Shown: positions 1 to 9,953, counted from the first letter of the stretch. The stretch is DNA of 64,000 nucleotides from Bacteroidota bacterium (GCA_018266755.1 JAFDZW010000002.1:186001-250000); one strand, 5' to 3'. The notes: generated from the letters alone by a model not told the origin. Numbers and translations: made by a program.

Positions 1-528
1 CCTGGCTCGCACGACCGTATGCTTGTACCCCAGCATGTCCTGCGCGGCGACTTAGTATTCATTACAACGCGCGATACCGCTGCTGCTATGCGCGAATGGA
101 GAATCGCCGCAGCATTACAACTCGGCAGCGACCAATTTCTGAACGCAATGGCGCGTTTGTGGTGCATAGGCGGTGCCCGCGATCTCGATTCAGTTATCTC
201 TCGTTTGAAAGAAGCATATCGCGACGGTCACCCATTCTCTGTTGGTGGCAAGAGAGGGCTCTTGCTGCCGAGAAACGACAGCGACACACTGTTTCTGATT
301 GGGAGGTCGTATCTGCGATCGCGACAGTTTGCCTCGGAGGGCCGATTACGCCATCAGGCGAGCGAGCTCTTTCGATGTGTTGTATTGCTCGGGGAGTATA
401 GACGATCGCATCAAAGTGCTGAACTCGAACTGTTCACACGGTTGACAACCGAACTATCGAATCGGCTCGATGCTGTCTTTCATACTTCGCTCTCGGCATC
501 AACTTCAGAGATCAAGACGGTGCCATAG
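1..528 (+). CDS. Unknown protein, C-terminal fragment (cut by window edge)
   Basis: The reading frame is open from the first base, so the true start lies outside the window; the first internal ATG is at 19. About 175 residues are visible, rich in Arg, Leu and Ala and apparently helical. The repeated A-x-L-G/F-L-I-G-R-S-Y style pattern loosely recalls TPR or solenoid tails, but no family can be named. The end overlaps the convergent YigZ gene by 49 bases tail to tail. Coding status rests on the long open frame and on consistent GC-rich codon use. Confidence 0.55.
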   Translation, partial: PGSHDRMLVPQHVLRGDLVFITTRDTAAAMREWRIAAALQLGSDQFLNAMARLWCIGGARDLDSVISRLKEAYRDGHPFSVGGKRGLLLPRNDSDTLFLIGRSYLRSRQFASEGRLRHQASELFRCVVLLGEYRRSHQSAELELFTRLTTELSNRLDAVFHTSLSASTSEIKTVP

Positions 529-1130
529 AACGCAGCCTCGAGATCCGCTTTGAATGACGACGCAATTCCTTTACGGACCGACACGCGAACGGTGATGTTC
601 TCGCCGAACTCCGCAGATCGCGCAGCGATCTCATATTTGGCGAGGAATCGTTCAAGTGCGGAGTGCAGATCGTACGAGCACACGATCTCAAACTGCCGAA
701 GGAGCAGAATTTCCGTTCGCTGCGAATGGGCAACCGCCGACGACGCCGCCTCGCTATATGAGCGAACCAGCCCGCCGGTGCCGAGTTTCGTCCCGCCGAA
801 ATAACGCGTCACAACACATAGAATATTCGTGAGCCCTGCACCCGCAAGCACCTGCAGAATGGGTTTTCCAGCGGTGCCGGAAGGCTCACCGTCGTCGGCC
901 GCACGTGTAAGCTCGCCGCGAATCCCGAGGCGATACGCGTAACAGTGGTGCGTGGCATCGTAGAACTCCTTGCGGATACGCTCGAGATGGTCGTCTGCTT
1001 CTTCTTTGGACGAAACGGGGATCAGATCGGCAATGAATCGGGACGAACGTTCTTTGAGCTCGCGCGCACGCAGCGGTGCGGCGATGGTGACGTAGGAGTC
1101 GGTCTCGTTCGGGTTCATCGAAGGATGCAA
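480..1130 (-). CDS. yigZ: YigZ/IMPACT family protein (UPF0029)
   Basis: 216 residues, the usual length for the family. The conserved core is present: DDGEPSGTAGKPIL near residue 80 and VVTRYFGGTKLGTGGL near residue 108, followed by the smaller C-terminal alpha/beta domain. Members are cytoplasmic. The eukaryotic homologue IMPACT modulates GCN2 signalling, while the bacterial role is poorly defined (proposed ribosome or nucleic-acid contact). The start at 1130 is followed by a second ATG at 1118 that could equally serve. The gene diverges from bshA with a 65-base gap and converges on the preceding partial gene. Confidence 0.93.
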   Translation of the reverse strand: MHPSMNPNETDSYVTIAAPLRARELKERSSRFIADLIPVSSKEEADDHLERIRKEFYDATHHCYAYRLGIRGELTRAADDGEPSGTAGKPILQVLAGAGLTNILCVVTRYFGGTKLGTGGLVRSYSEAASSAVAHSQRTEILLLRQFEIVCSYDLHSALERFLAKYEIAARSAEFGENITVRVSVRKGIASSFKADLEAAFYGTVLISEVDAESEV

Positions 1131-1195
1131 ACAAGATTATGCGTACTTTTGACCGCGAAGATTGTTAAACACCCGAACGTATTGTTATTGCGGCT

Positions 1196-2341
1196 ATGAA
1201 CATTGGCATCACATGTTATCCGACCTACGGCGGCTCCGGCATTGTGGCAACGGAGCTCGGCAAATCGCTTGCACAACGAGGGCATAAAGTACACTTCATC
1301 ACGTATGCACTGCCGATGCGCCTGACTGGTATCGGTACCGTCGGCGACGCAGCATATATCGATAACATTTTCTACCACGAGGTGGAAATGTCCACCTATC
1401 CCCTCTTCGAGTTTCCGATGTACGAACTCGCGCTTGCGAGCAAGATGGTCGAAGTAGCTCGCTATGAGAAGCTCGACCTGATCCATGCACACTACGCTAT
1501 CCCGCACGCAACGAGCGCGTATCTGGCGAAACAAATCCTCGGCGGCGACCTCAAGATCGTCACTACGCTGCACGGCACTGACATCACGCTCGTCGGGCAG
1601 GAACCGAGCTTCGAACCGTTGATGAAATTCTCGATCGAAGCATCCGACATCGTGACATCGGTCTCCGAATTTCTCAAACGCGAGACGATCGAGAATTACG
1701 GCATCCGCAAAGACGTCATTGCCATCCCGAACTTCGTCGATACCGAAATCTTCCGCCCGATCCCGACCGCGAAGAACCTGCGTCGCATGCTCGCACCGAA
1801 CGCCGAGAAAGTATTGGTTCATGTGTCGAATTTCCGTGCGGTCAAACGTGTCAGCGATGCCATCAAGGCGTTCAAGCTGGTGCTCGACCGTGGTGTGAAA
1901 GCCAAGTTCTTGCTCGTTGGCGACGGGCCGGACCGCGCCGAGTGCGAATCGCTCGCCCGCCAGCTCGGCATCTGGAATCACACCCGATTCCTCGGTAAGC
2001 AGGCAGAGCTTGCATCGATCCTTTCGGCAAGCGATATTTTTCTTATCCCTTCGGGCAACGAAAGCTTCGGTCTGGCGGCGCTCGAGGCGATGGCATGCGG
2101 TTTGCCGGTTATCTCCAGCGATATCGGCGGGCTTCCCGAAGTGAACGTCGATGGGAAAACCGGATACATCGTCCCGATGGGCAATGTCGAGGCACTGGCC
2201 GACCGCACATACTCGCTATTGACTAACGAGCCGTTGCGCCAACAGATGGGCAAAGCGGCGCTCGACCATGCAACCGGCAACTTCACGAAAGAGCAGATCG
2301 TCCCGATCTACGAGCAAGCGTACGAACAAGCGATGAAATGA
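1196..2341 (+). CDS. bshA: N-acetyl-alpha-D-glucosaminyl L-malate synthase BshA
   Basis: GT-B fold glycosyltransferase (GT4) that joins UDP-GlcNAc to L-malate, the first step of bacillithiol synthesis. The N-terminus has the BshA-type loop CYPTYGGSGIVATELG (residues 7-22). The C-terminal donor-binding segment NESFGLAALEAMACGLPV (about residue 285) carries the GT4 E-x7-E motif. At 381 residues it matches the family length. No SD is visible before the ATG. A second GT4 gene and a methyltransferase follow on the same strand with gaps of 35 and 6 bases, so they are probably co-transcribed. No bshB or bshC is in the window. Confidence 0.93.
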   Translation: MNIGITCYPTYGGSGIVATELGKSLAQRGHKVHFITYALPMRLTGIGTVGDAAYIDNIFYHEVEMSTYPLFEFPMYELALASKMVEVARYEKLDLIHAHYAIPHATSAYLAKQILGGDLKIVTTLHGTDITLVGQEPSFEPLMKFSIEASDIVTSVSEFLKRETIENYGIRKDVIAIPNFVDTEIFRPIPTAKNLRRMLAPNAEKVLVHVSNFRAVKRVSDAIKAFKLVLDRGVKAKFLLVGDGPDRAECESLARQLGIWNHTRFLGKQAELASILSASDIFLIPSGNESFGLAALEAMACGLPVISSDIGGLPEVNVDGKTGYIVPMGNVEALADRTYSLLTNEPLRQQMGKAALDHATGNFTKEQIVPIYEQAYEQAMK

Positions 2342-2376
2342 ACGTCGCCCGCGCTCTGCTGTTGTAGTATCCCAGT

Positions 2377-3525
2377 ATGAAATTCGTTATCGTCGGCACG
2401 GCCTACCCGCTCCGTGGCGGCATCGCTCAATACGTCGGGCTCCTGTACAAGGCATTGCGCGAACGCGGCCACGAGGCCGAGATCGTCACGTTCAGCCGCC
2501 AATATCCGAAAATCCTCTTTCCGGGGAAATTCCAAGAGGAAAAGGGCGATCCGGGAGTAGCGGTCGATAGCATTCAGGTCATCGACTCCGTCAATCCGCT
2601 AAGCTGGCGTAAGGCCGGCAAGATCGTCGCATCGTTCGAACCCGACGCAGTCATCTTCAAATTTTGGCTTCCGTTCTTTGCTCCGGCATACGGCGTGATC
2701 GCGCGTACCGTGAAGAAGCTCATGCGGCGCAAGCGAAGGAACACGAAGATCATCTTCATTGCCGATAACGTCATCCCGCATGAAAAACGCCCTGGGGACC
2801 GTGCGCTGACGAACTATGCATTCAGCGTCGTCGATCACTTCATCGTCCAATCGAAGGCGGTCGAACGCGACCTGCAGATCGTCAAACCCGACGCATCGTA
2901 CCTGCGGCTGGAGCACCCCGTCTTCGAATCGTTCGGCGCACCCATCGATCGTGCAGCCGCACGCGAGAAACTCGGTATCGAAGCGGATGCCGAGGTATTA
3001 TTATACTTTGGCTTCATCCGCAAATACAAAGGGATCGATATTGCCATTCGGGCAGTGGCCGATGTTGCCCAGTTGCGTCCGAATATCCTGCTCCTGGTTG
3101 CAGGCGAACGCTATAACGGCGAAGAAGACTATCGCGCACTCGCCGCATCGCTCGGCCTGACGGAGAAGAACATCCGATTCTTCGATCATTATATTTCGAA
3201 CGACGACGTGCCGGTCTTTTTCAGCGCATCGAACGCGTCGCTGCTTCCCTATCGGAGTGCGACACAATCCGGCGTCGTCCAGATCGCCTACAATTACGAC
3301 CAGCCCGTGATCGCCACCGCAGTCGGCGGCTTACCGGAGATCGTCATCGACGGCAAGAGCGGCCTCATCGCACCGGAGCCGACACCCGAAGCGGTCGCCT
3401 CGTCCATCGAGCGATTCTTTGCCGGGGGATTGGAACCGTCGCTTCGCGAGGGCGTCCGGGCCGAAAAGCCCAAATATCTCTGGAGCACATTCGTGGAAGG
3501 AATCGAACGGCTCGTGCGTTCATAA
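2377..3525 (+). CDS. Glycosyltransferase family 4 protein
   Basis: 382 residues with GT-B architecture. The N-terminus MKFVIVGTAYPLRGGIAQY places a Gly-rich acceptor-side loop after the first strand. The C-terminal half holds LLYFGFIRKYKGID (about residue 210) and a donor-site region ending VIATAVGGLPEIV (about residue 310). The sugar donor and acceptor cannot be told from sequence. Its place between bshA and a SAM methyltransferase suggests surface glycan work rather than a role in bacillithiol, but that is inference. Confidence 0.88.
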   Translation: MKFVIVGTAYPLRGGIAQYVGLLYKALRERGHEAEIVTFSRQYPKILFPGKFQEEKGDPGVAVDSIQVIDSVNPLSWRKAGKIVASFEPDAVIFKFWLPFFAPAYGVIARTVKKLMRRKRRNTKIIFIADNVIPHEKRPGDRALTNYAFSVVDHFIVQSKAVERDLQIVKPDASYLRLEHPVFESFGAPIDRAAAREKLGIEADAEVLLYFGFIRKYKGIDIAIRAVADVAQLRPNILLLVAGERYNGEEDYRALAASLGLTEKNIRFFDHYISNDDVPVFFSASNASLLPYRSATQSGVVQIAYNYDQPVIATAVGGLPEIVIDGKSGLIAPEPTPEAVASSIERFFAGGLEPSLREGVRAEKPKYLWSTFVEGIERLVRS

Positions 3526-3531
3526 CCCCCT

Positions 3532-4368
3532 ATGGCAAGACTATCGGCCGAGACCACCGCTCTGCTCGCACCGCTCGAGTCGCGCAGCGACCTCAACCCC
3601 TACGAACGCTATTATTTCGGCTACCAGTACGGGTTAGGCCGCGAATATATCGCGCCGTACCTGAAGTCGAACGGTGTGAAGCTCGCCGGTGCGAACATCT
3701 GCGAGATCGGCTGCGGTGAAAGCGGCGTCTTGGCGGCGCTCGCACAGGAAGGCCCTGCCGAAGTACTGGGGATCGATATTCGCGACCTCGCGATCGCATC
3801 GTCGCAAAAAGCGTTCGATGCCTTTGGTCTCAACGCAGAATTCGCGATCCACAATATCACCGACGACCCGACCCCCGAGCGCTGGAAGGAGCATTTCGAT
3901 TTTGTAACGCTCCGCGATGTCATCGAGCACCTCAACGATACCGAGACCTCGCTTCGCAACGTGATGGAGTTCGTCAAACCCGGCGGTTGGCTCTTCATCG
4001 TCTTCCCGCCATATTATTCTCCATTCGGCGCACATCAGCACTTGCTCGACAATACGATGGGCAAGATGCCATATATTCAGGGACTGCCGGATGCAATCTT
4101 TAACCGCGCATATAAGAATGCACGATTGCAGATCGACGTCGAGGAAGTTTCGCGCCTGCGTACAATTCGCCTAACCATTGCGAAGATGCGCAGTGCAATC
4201 AAAAATGCCCGACTCGAACTCGTGCGCGAAGAATTGTACTTTATTCGCCCAGTGTTCAAAATGAAGTTCGGGCTGCCTCCGATCAAAGCCAACGCGTTGA
4301 AGTTCATCCCTGGCGTTCGCGAACTCGTGGCACTCGAAGCGTCGTACTTACTTCGAAAACCACAATAA
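3532..4368 (+). CDS. Class I SAM-dependent methyltransferase
   Basis: 278 residues. Motif I is ICEIGCGESGVLAAL (about residues 57-71), followed by the acidic LGIDIRD and, near residue 125, FVTLRDVIEHLND, the pattern of UbiE/Methyltransf_11-like enzymes. The substrate is unknown. It starts six bases after the preceding glycosyltransferase gene, so modification of a glycan or lipid-linked sugar is a reasonable inference. A strong hairpin follows the stop directly, ending this transcription unit. Confidence 0.85.
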   Translation: MARLSAETTALLAPLESRSDLNPYERYYFGYQYGLGREYIAPYLKSNGVKLAGANICEIGCGESGVLAALAQEGPAEVLGIDIRDLAIASSQKAFDAFGLNAEFAIHNITDDPTPERWKEHFDFVTLRDVIEHLNDTETSLRNVMEFVKPGGWLFIVFPPYYSPFGAHQHLLDNTMGKMPYIQGLPDAIFNRAYKNARLQIDVEEVSRLRTIRLTIAKMRSAIKNARLELVREELYFIRPVFKMKFGLPPIKANALKFIPGVRELVALEASYLLRKPQ

Positions 4369-4395
4369 AAAAATCCAGCCAGATGGCTGGATTTT
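4367..4395. terminator. Bidirectional rho-independent terminator
   Basis: AAATCCAGCC, the loop AGAT, then GGCTGGATTT, with an A-run before and a T-run after. The near-perfect symmetry serves both the rightward methyltransferase gene and the leftward GGG-repeat gene that converge here. Confidence 0.9.
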
Positions 4396-4424
4396 GAACT
4401 CTCCTCGAACAATGTATTTTGTAT

Positions 4425-6740
4425 TTACTGTGGTCGACCGAACACGTGGAAATTGAACCGGTAGTCCCACGCGTCGCATGTTACTCCATTACATAAGTGT
4501 GTAGCGTTCCAAGTATAGTTACGTTGTGTCACTACAATGTTAAATTTGTTTGCAATAACTGGAGTCACACTGATAAAGGCGTCACATGTTGTATTGACCA
4601 GCGTAGCCGTCGCCGCCAGCCCGAGCCAACTGTTGAGGCGGTTGCATTGCTGATCGGTGGTGTGGAGGTACACCGTAAATGTCCCAGGTGCAGTTTCTCG
4701 CACACTATCAACGCCAAAGTCTGTGATATTCGTCACTCCTCGGGGATAGTTAATTGGGGCAAGCGGAGCCGCATTCCCAAGGTTTGTCGGGGTAACATCG
4801 CCCCACGCATAGCAAACATTATCCGTATAGGTACCTCCCTTGATCGCACCGCGAACCGCACCGGTATTATTCACATCGTATACTACGGAATGACCATTGT
4901 ACGATACGTAGAAAGCATTACTCCGGACATCATTTACTCCATCGACGAGATGTCCATTCCCAACGATGAACAGCTTCCCATTGTAGTCGTCTGAATTTGT
5001 TTGCCAGGGCGCATCGATTCCAGTGAACTGTGTCGCACCTGTGGGTACGCGAATATCGTCCCAATATGCGACGACAGCTTGTCCATAGGAATTAGTTTGG
5101 TTATTATTTCCACCGAGAATTGACGAGGAGAAAGCATCGGTTACATTTTGTGCTCCACCACTGATCGTCGCAAAGCGGTGAGTTGCTCCTCCTTTTGTAT
5201 GGTTCAGATACCCACCGGCAATCACGCTACTCGATGTTTCGATGGTATCGTAAAAGCCACCACCTATTGCCGAATAAGTGTTGTCCGTGGATCCGGTATC
5301 ACGATAGTTGATAGAATTCCACGCCCCACCACTAATTGTTGCCGCGAAGGAGTTCCCTTGTATGGAGTTGTAATAACCACCCCCGATTACAGTAGCACTT
5401 GCTTGGGTACCAGAAATTAGGTTATGAGATCCACCACCGATAGCACTATGATCGAGGGTATTTACGGTTGTGGTTTGGATGCTGTTGGCTTCCCCCCCTG
5501 TGATCACACCATGATGAGCAAAGGTGGAGTTGTTCTCACCTCCTCCTATAAAGGAATGATGTGCATTTGTGTCGATATCATTTGATTTACCACCACCGAT
5601 CGTTCCATGGTCAGAGCCGGTGGCCACGGTATTCAATTCCCCGCCCGTAATCGCGCTTAGGTTTGAGACAACGTGATTCTGTGCGCCCCCTCCAATTGCC
5701 GAATTAGTCCCGGAAGCTGAATTGTTGGCAGTTTCAGGACCATCAATTGCCCCACCCCCAATGAACGCTCCGAAACCTGAGGCCGTATTGTTTCCACCTC
5801 CGCAAATAGCTGCTTCTTCGGCGGTCACTTGATTATTTTCTCCGCCCGCTATAACAGATTCTTCTCCCGAAGCTAAATTCATGAATCCGCCACCGATTGT
5901 AGAAAGATTACCTTGAGCGAAATTAGTATCACCTCCACCCACAGTACTACGGTGACCGAACGCTCGGTTGTCCTGACCGCCCCCGATCGTGGCAAAAATG
6001 GGAGCACCTGCACCGTTCACTGTCGTATTGCCACATCCTCCTGAGATGGTATTGGTAGTCTCCCCATTATCGTCATTCTGATCGGTTGTACATCCTTGAT
6101 GTGCTATCCACTGCGGTGTATTGTTCCCGAGTCCGTTGAGAACATTCAGAGAAAGACTCCCTGTTTTAGAATCATAGGTAAAATACGTATTTTGTCCATC
6201 CTGAAGATTCAAGACCGATGCTTTACCCGTGATCTGCTTCCCATTTACAGAAATTGCTCCTACAAAATCCGTTTGCATTTTTTCCGCTGTAACCGATTGA
6301 TCCGGAATGGATAATGCATACGGAGAGCTTGACAAAGGAGTTAGTGGCTTCATCTCCGGACTATGGTCGATACTGACGCCTAACCAGAGCTGTTTACTGA
6401 AGTCTAGTCCACTGGAGAACGGGTAAATACCGCTACCAAGCTGGAGACTGAAGATACCGTTAACAACAGTTGTGAGATACTGGCCACTCCAAGCAATTTG
6501 TCTGCCTTCAGGATCAAAATACAGTGTCGTCTGCACTTGATGCACGCCCGTTGCCGGCGAACCTGCATCGGCAGTAATGGAACCTTGGTATGTGATTACT
6601 CTCGGTGCTCGCGTTGTATTTGTCGATTGACAGTACACCACTTGTGTAGCCGCACACGAGAAAATAAGCAAAACGGCTACAGCAACTCCAAGAAGTTGCT
6701 GACGGAACGTTCCCCACGGGGATTGATTTCGAGTTTTCAT
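4425..6740 (-). CDS. Secreted GGG-repeat (YadA-head-like) surface protein
   Basis: 771 residues from the ATG at 6740, chosen because a signal peptide follows directly (MKTRNQ..., hydrophobic LLGVAVAVLLIFSCAA). The frame is open to 6884 without a convincing earlier start. After an N-terminal region beginning VITYQGSITADAG comes a block of about 19 repeats of the form [ITV]-x-GG-x-x-N (TIGGGQDN, TVGGGDTN, AIGGGAQN, FIGGGENN and so on). These resemble the left-handed beta-roll head repeats of trimeric autotransporters. The C-terminal 150 residues are Cys-containing and resemble neither a YadA anchor nor a T9SS tail. The gene is more A+T-rich than its neighbours, which suggests transfer. The function is unknown; surface adhesion is inference. 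Confidence 0.8.
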   Translation of the reverse strand: MKTRNQSPWGTFRQQLLGVAVAVLLIFSCAATQVVYCQSTNTTRAPRVITYQGSITADAGSPATGVHQVQTTLYFDPEGRQIAWSGQYLTTVVNGIFSLQLGSGIYPFSSGLDFSKQLWLGVSIDHSPEMKPLTPLSSSPYALSIPDQSVTAEKMQTDFVGAISVNGKQITGKASVLNLQDGQNTYFTYDSKTGSLSLNVLNGLGNNTPQWIAHQGCTTDQNDDNGETTNTISGGCGNTTVNGAGAPIFATIGGGQDNRAFGHRSTVGGGDTNFAQGNLSTIGGGFMNLASGEESVIAGGENNQVTAEEAAICGGGNNTASGFGAFIGGGAIDGPETANNSASGTNSAIGGGAQNHVVSNLSAITGGELNTVATGSDHGTIGGGKSNDIDTNAHHSFIGGGENNSTFAHHGVITGGEANSIQTTTVNTLDHSAIGGGSHNLISGTQASATVIGGGYYNSIQGNSFAATISGGAWNSINYRDTGSTDNTYSAIGGGFYDTIETSSSVIAGGYLNHTKGGATHRFATISGGAQNVTDAFSSSILGGNNNQTNSYGQAVVAYWDDIRVPTGATQFTGIDAPWQTNSDDYNGKLFIVGNGHLVDGVNDVRSNAFYVSYNGHSVVYDVNNTGAVRGAIKGGTYTDNVCYAWGDVTPTNLGNAAPLAPINYPRGVTNITDFGVDSVRETAPGTFTVYLHTTDQQCNRLNSWLGLAATATLVNTTCDAFISVTPVIANKFNIVVTQRNYTWNATHLCNGVTCDAWDYRFNFHVFGRPQ

Positions 6741-7235
6741 TTCGATAGTTGAACTAGTAACTGAAATAATTACTCGAGTCAGTATGTTGACCTTTAGTAT
6801 TGGGCAAGCAGGTTCAACACACCGCTCAAGCGGCAGTGTATCTGCCATTACACAGGGAGGCGGAGTTAGCGCTTCGCTTCCCAAAATTTTTGTTTGGTAG
6901 TGCTATACTATTGATAGATGCCAGACTTTAAGGCATTACTGTCGTTGGTAGTAAACCAGATAGATGAAATGATAAAACATACTTCAAATGAGACGAATGT
7001 GATAAATATGAACAGAATGTATCGACCACAACTATGTATCTCGTCTTGAAGTTGTTGACAACCCTAACTGTCACAAATATAAGCACCAAATTTTTAGAAT
7101 GCAATAGTAAGAGACTGTTTTTTTAATTTTTTAATTCAACCCCATATCGCAATCGGTTGGATAGTTGAAGATTGCTGTTCCTTCACCATAGACACGATCG
7201 ATACCCCGTCAAGCGAAATTTTGCACACGAACTAG
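6741..7235. other. A+T-rich intergenic region, no gene seen
   Basis: About 495 bases with no credible coding frame. It separates the leftward GGG-repeat gene from the rightward glycosyltransferase gene, so promoters for both should lie here. On the minus strand TATATTTG (7074-7081) fits the Bacteroidota -7 box TAnnTTTG but is some 330 bases from the start codon. No matching box was found facing right. Long A/T runs lie near 7090-7135. Confidence 0.5.
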
Positions 7236-8636
7236 GTGTTCTGCAACCCAGAACTTGGCAAATACCTCTGTCTCAAACCAACTGTGCCGATTCCTAACGA
7301 ACGATACGTACTCTTCATCTCCTACTACTTTCCACCGGCCGGAGGGCCAGGGGTGCAGCGCGTCACGAAATTCGTCCGGTATTTGCGTGAGTTCGGCTGG
7401 ACGCCGATCGTACTCGTCCCGGAAAATCCGCAGTATCAGGCACTCGACCCTTCGCTTGCAGCCGAGATCCCCGAGGGAACGATCATTCGGCGTTCGCCTA
7501 TTTTCGAGCCACATAACCTGTATAAGAAATTCGTCGGGATGGACAAAAGCGCTCCGCTCGATGTGAACGTCAATGAGCGTGGGAAGGGCGGGTCGTCAGT
7601 CAAGAAATCGCTCGCGAATTTCATCCGTTCTACATTTTTCATTCCGGACGCACGTATTGGCTGGAAGCGTGCTGCCGTGCGCGAAGGGTTGAAACTCTGC
7701 AAAGAGTATCCGATCTCGGCGATCTATACATCGTCACCACCATACACCGTTTCGCTCATCGGACGATCAATTGCGAAGAAGACCGGATTACCGTTCGTTG
7801 CGGGGTTCCGCGACCCATGGTCAGGCTTCGAGAGCTCGACACCGAACCGGTGGCTCATCCCAAAGATGATCGACCAATCGCTCGAACACAGCGTTTTTCG
7901 CGATGCGACGAGGATCGATGTCGCATGGGAAGGGATCATTGCCGATGCACTCGGCAAGTATCCCGAGTTGCCACGCGAGAAGTTCGTGCACATCCCGAAC
8001 GGCTTCGATAGCGCCGATTTCCCCGAAGAAAATATTACCACACGCGCTCATCGTGAGCACGGACCGAAGTTCGTTCTGACCTACAGCGGTTCGCTCTACG
8101 GCCCGCGCAATCCGGCGAGTCTCTTTGCCGCGCTCGAACTGCTGCTTTCGCGAGGAGAGATCGACCCGTCGAAGATCATACTCCGATTCGTCGGACGCTT
8201 CGGTGACGACATTCATGCGATGATGGACGCGCCGAACATCAAACCGATGATCGAGAAACACGGGTACGTCGCTCACTCGAAAGCGGTGGAGTTCGTCAGC
8301 GACAGCGATGCATTACTATTGATCGTCGACGATACACCGACGGTTGCGGCTATTGTGCCAGGCAAAGTGTATGAGTATCTGGGCTCAATGCGCCCGATGC
8401 TTGCCATCGCTCCGCCCGATGGTGCGATTGGCGGCTTACTCCGACAGACTGGCGGTGGCGAAACCGCCGCTGCAAAGGACATCGAAGGACAAGCCGCTGC
8501 ATTCAAGCGAATGTATGATCGCTGGCTCCGAGGCGAAGAAGCATCGTCCGGAATGCTCGTCGATGAGATCATTCGGTTCGAGCGTCGCGAAAGCACACGT
8601 GTGCTTGCTACTGTGTTCGATTCGTTAACACGATGA
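7236..8636 (+). CDS. Glycosyltransferase, GT4-like
   Basis: 466 residues. The first strand and loop appear as YVLFISYYFPPAGGPGVQR (about residues 24-42), typical of GT4 enzymes of surface polysaccharide synthesis. The C-terminal half has LTYSGSLYGPRNP (about residue 285) and IVPGKVYEYLGSMRPMLAI (about residue 380) in the donor-binding region. The first about 22 residues are not family-like, so the true start may lie a little downstream, but no other ATG or GTG precedes the first strand. Its TGA overlaps the ATG of prmC (ATGA), indicating translational coupling. Confidence 0.85.
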   Translation: MFCNPELGKYLCLKPTVPIPNERYVLFISYYFPPAGGPGVQRVTKFVRYLREFGWTPIVLVPENPQYQALDPSLAAEIPEGTIIRRSPIFEPHNLYKKFVGMDKSAPLDVNVNERGKGGSSVKKSLANFIRSTFFIPDARIGWKRAAVREGLKLCKEYPISAIYTSSPPYTVSLIGRSIAKKTGLPFVAGFRDPWSGFESSTPNRWLIPKMIDQSLEHSVFRDATRIDVAWEGIIADALGKYPELPREKFVHIPNGFDSADFPEENITTRAHREHGPKFVLTYSGSLYGPRNPASLFAALELLLSRGEIDPSKIILRFVGRFGDDIHAMMDAPNIKPMIEKHGYVAHSKAVEFVSDSDALLLIVDDTPTVAAIVPGKVYEYLGSMRPMLAIAPPDGAIGGLLRQTGGGETAAAKDIEGQAAAFKRMYDRWLRGEEASSGMLVDEIIRFERRESTRVLATVFDSLTR

Positions 8637-9490
8637 GCACCTGGGCGGAGTTGATCGCTGACGGAGCTGCCGCGCTCGAGTCACACGGGCTCGGCGAAGC
8701 CGAGATCACGGCCGAATATCTTGCCGCGCATATCCTCGGTGTATGGGACCGATCGGACTTGCGACCGTTGCGCCTCTCGCCCGCGACCGAAACTCAGCAT
8801 CTTCAATTTGATAATCTGCTCCGCCGACGTCTGGCCCACGAACCTGTCCAGTACATTATCGGAGAGACGGAATTCTACGGGCTGCGCCTGTATTGCACTC
8901 CTGCCGCGCTGATCCCTCGCGCCGAAACAGAAATACTCGTTGAAGAAGCAATCAAGGAGATTCGCGAACGGGGCGGCGCTTGCAGTGTCCTTGATATCGG
9001 TACCGGAAGCGGCGCGATTGCGCTTGCAATTGCAACGCATTGTCCGTCATCGAATGTCGTCGGGATCGATATTTCAACCGACGCCATCTCGCTGGCAAAA
9101 CAGAATGCGAAACGATTAGCCATTACAAACATCGAACTTCGGCAACTTCGATTTCCTCAGATGCTCAACGACCTCGACCGACGCTTCGATCTGCTCGTTT
9201 CGAACCCGCCGTACATCCCTGCGCACGAAATGGAGCTCATTGCCGACGAGGTCCGCTCGTTCGAACCCCACATGGCGCTGACCGATAATGCAAATGGGTT
9301 TTCGTTCTACGAGGCAATCGCAGAACATGCGGCCGAACTATTACATCCGAACGGAGTGATCGTGGTCGAAACCGAATACAAAGGGGCGCCGCATGTGCGG
9401 GAAATGTTCGCCGGCCATGGATTGCATATCGTTCGTAGTGTGAATGACTTGCTCGGGCACGAACGCGTTGTCGTAGCCAATCGTCCATAA
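8633..9490 (+). CDS. prmC: Peptide chain release factor N5-glutamine methyltransferase PrmC
   Basis: 285 residues. It methylates the Gln of the GGQ motif in release factors RF1 and RF2. The N-terminal helical domain contains the release-factor-binding segment [20 protein letters not shown]. The SAM motif [14 protein letters not shown] is near residue 122 and the catalytic NPPYIP near residue 192. It overlaps the upstream glycosyltransferase gene by 4 bases and is followed 10 bases later by dtd. Confidence 0.95.
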   Translation: MSTWAELIADGAAALESHGLGEAEITAEYLAAHILGVWDRSDLRPLRLSPATETQHLQFDNLLRRRLAHEPVQYIIGETEFYGLRLYCTPAALIPRAETEILVEEAIKEIRERGGACSVLDIGTGSGAIALAIATHCPSSNVVGIDISTDAISLAKQNAKRLAITNIELRQLRFPQMLNDLDRRFDLLVSNPPYIPAHEMELIADEVRSFEPHMALTDNANGFSFYEAIAEHAAELLHPNGVIVVETEYKGAPHVREMFAGHGLHIVRSVNDLLGHERVVVANRP

Positions 9491-9500
9491 TCAACCTCCG

Positions 9501-9953
9501 ATGCGCCTACTAGTCCAACGTGTTTCGAGAGCAACGGTCACTGTAGAGGGACAGGTATGTGGTGCGATTGGGGCAGGCTTACTAGTATTCCTGGGTATCG
9601 CCGCCGAAGACACCCGCTCGAACGTGGACGAACTGACCTCGAAGCTCGTCAAATTGCGAATCTTCGAGGACGAGGCAGGCAAAATGAATCTTGACGTACA
9701 GCAGACTGGGGGGAGTATCCTCGTCGTCAGCCAATTTACCCTCTACGCCGATACCCGAAAAGGCAACCGCCCGAATTTTATGGCGGCAGCCAGGCCGGAA
9801 GTGGCCGAACCCCTCTACCGATATTTCGTCGAATCGCTTACGGATATTCTTGGGCCGAACCGCGTCGCAGAGGGACGGTTTGCAGCCATGATGGACGTTG
9901 AATTGGTCAACGACGGACCGGTCACGATTTGGATGGATTCCGCCCAGCAATAG
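9501..9953 (+). CDS. dtd: D-aminoacyl-tRNA deacylase Dtd
   Basis: 150 residues, family-typical. It hydrolyses D-amino acids (and glycine mischarged on tRNA-Ala) from tRNA. The start [15 protein letters not shown] and the two active-site motifs SQFTLYAD (about residue 78) and [11 protein letters not shown] (about residue 137) are intact. It lies 10 bases after prmC, forming a small translation-quality unit with it. Confidence 0.96.
   Translation: MRLLVQRVSRATVTVEGQVCGAIGAGLLVFLGIAAEDTRSNVDELTSKLVKLRIFEDEAGKMNLDVQQTGGSILVVSQFTLYADTRKGNRPNFMAAARPEVAEPLYRYFVESLTDILGPNRVAEGRFAAMMDVELVNDGPVTIWMDSAQQ

Noticed and set aside
1115-1981. Leftward open frame of 288 codons
   Set aside because: Antisense to bshA; no domain signature.
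6981-7052. Imperfect inverted repeat ACTTCAA...AGACGA / TCGTCTTGAAGT as an operator
   Set aside because: The arms need several unpaired bases and are about 50 bases apart in A+T-rich DNA; chance is a sufficient explanation.
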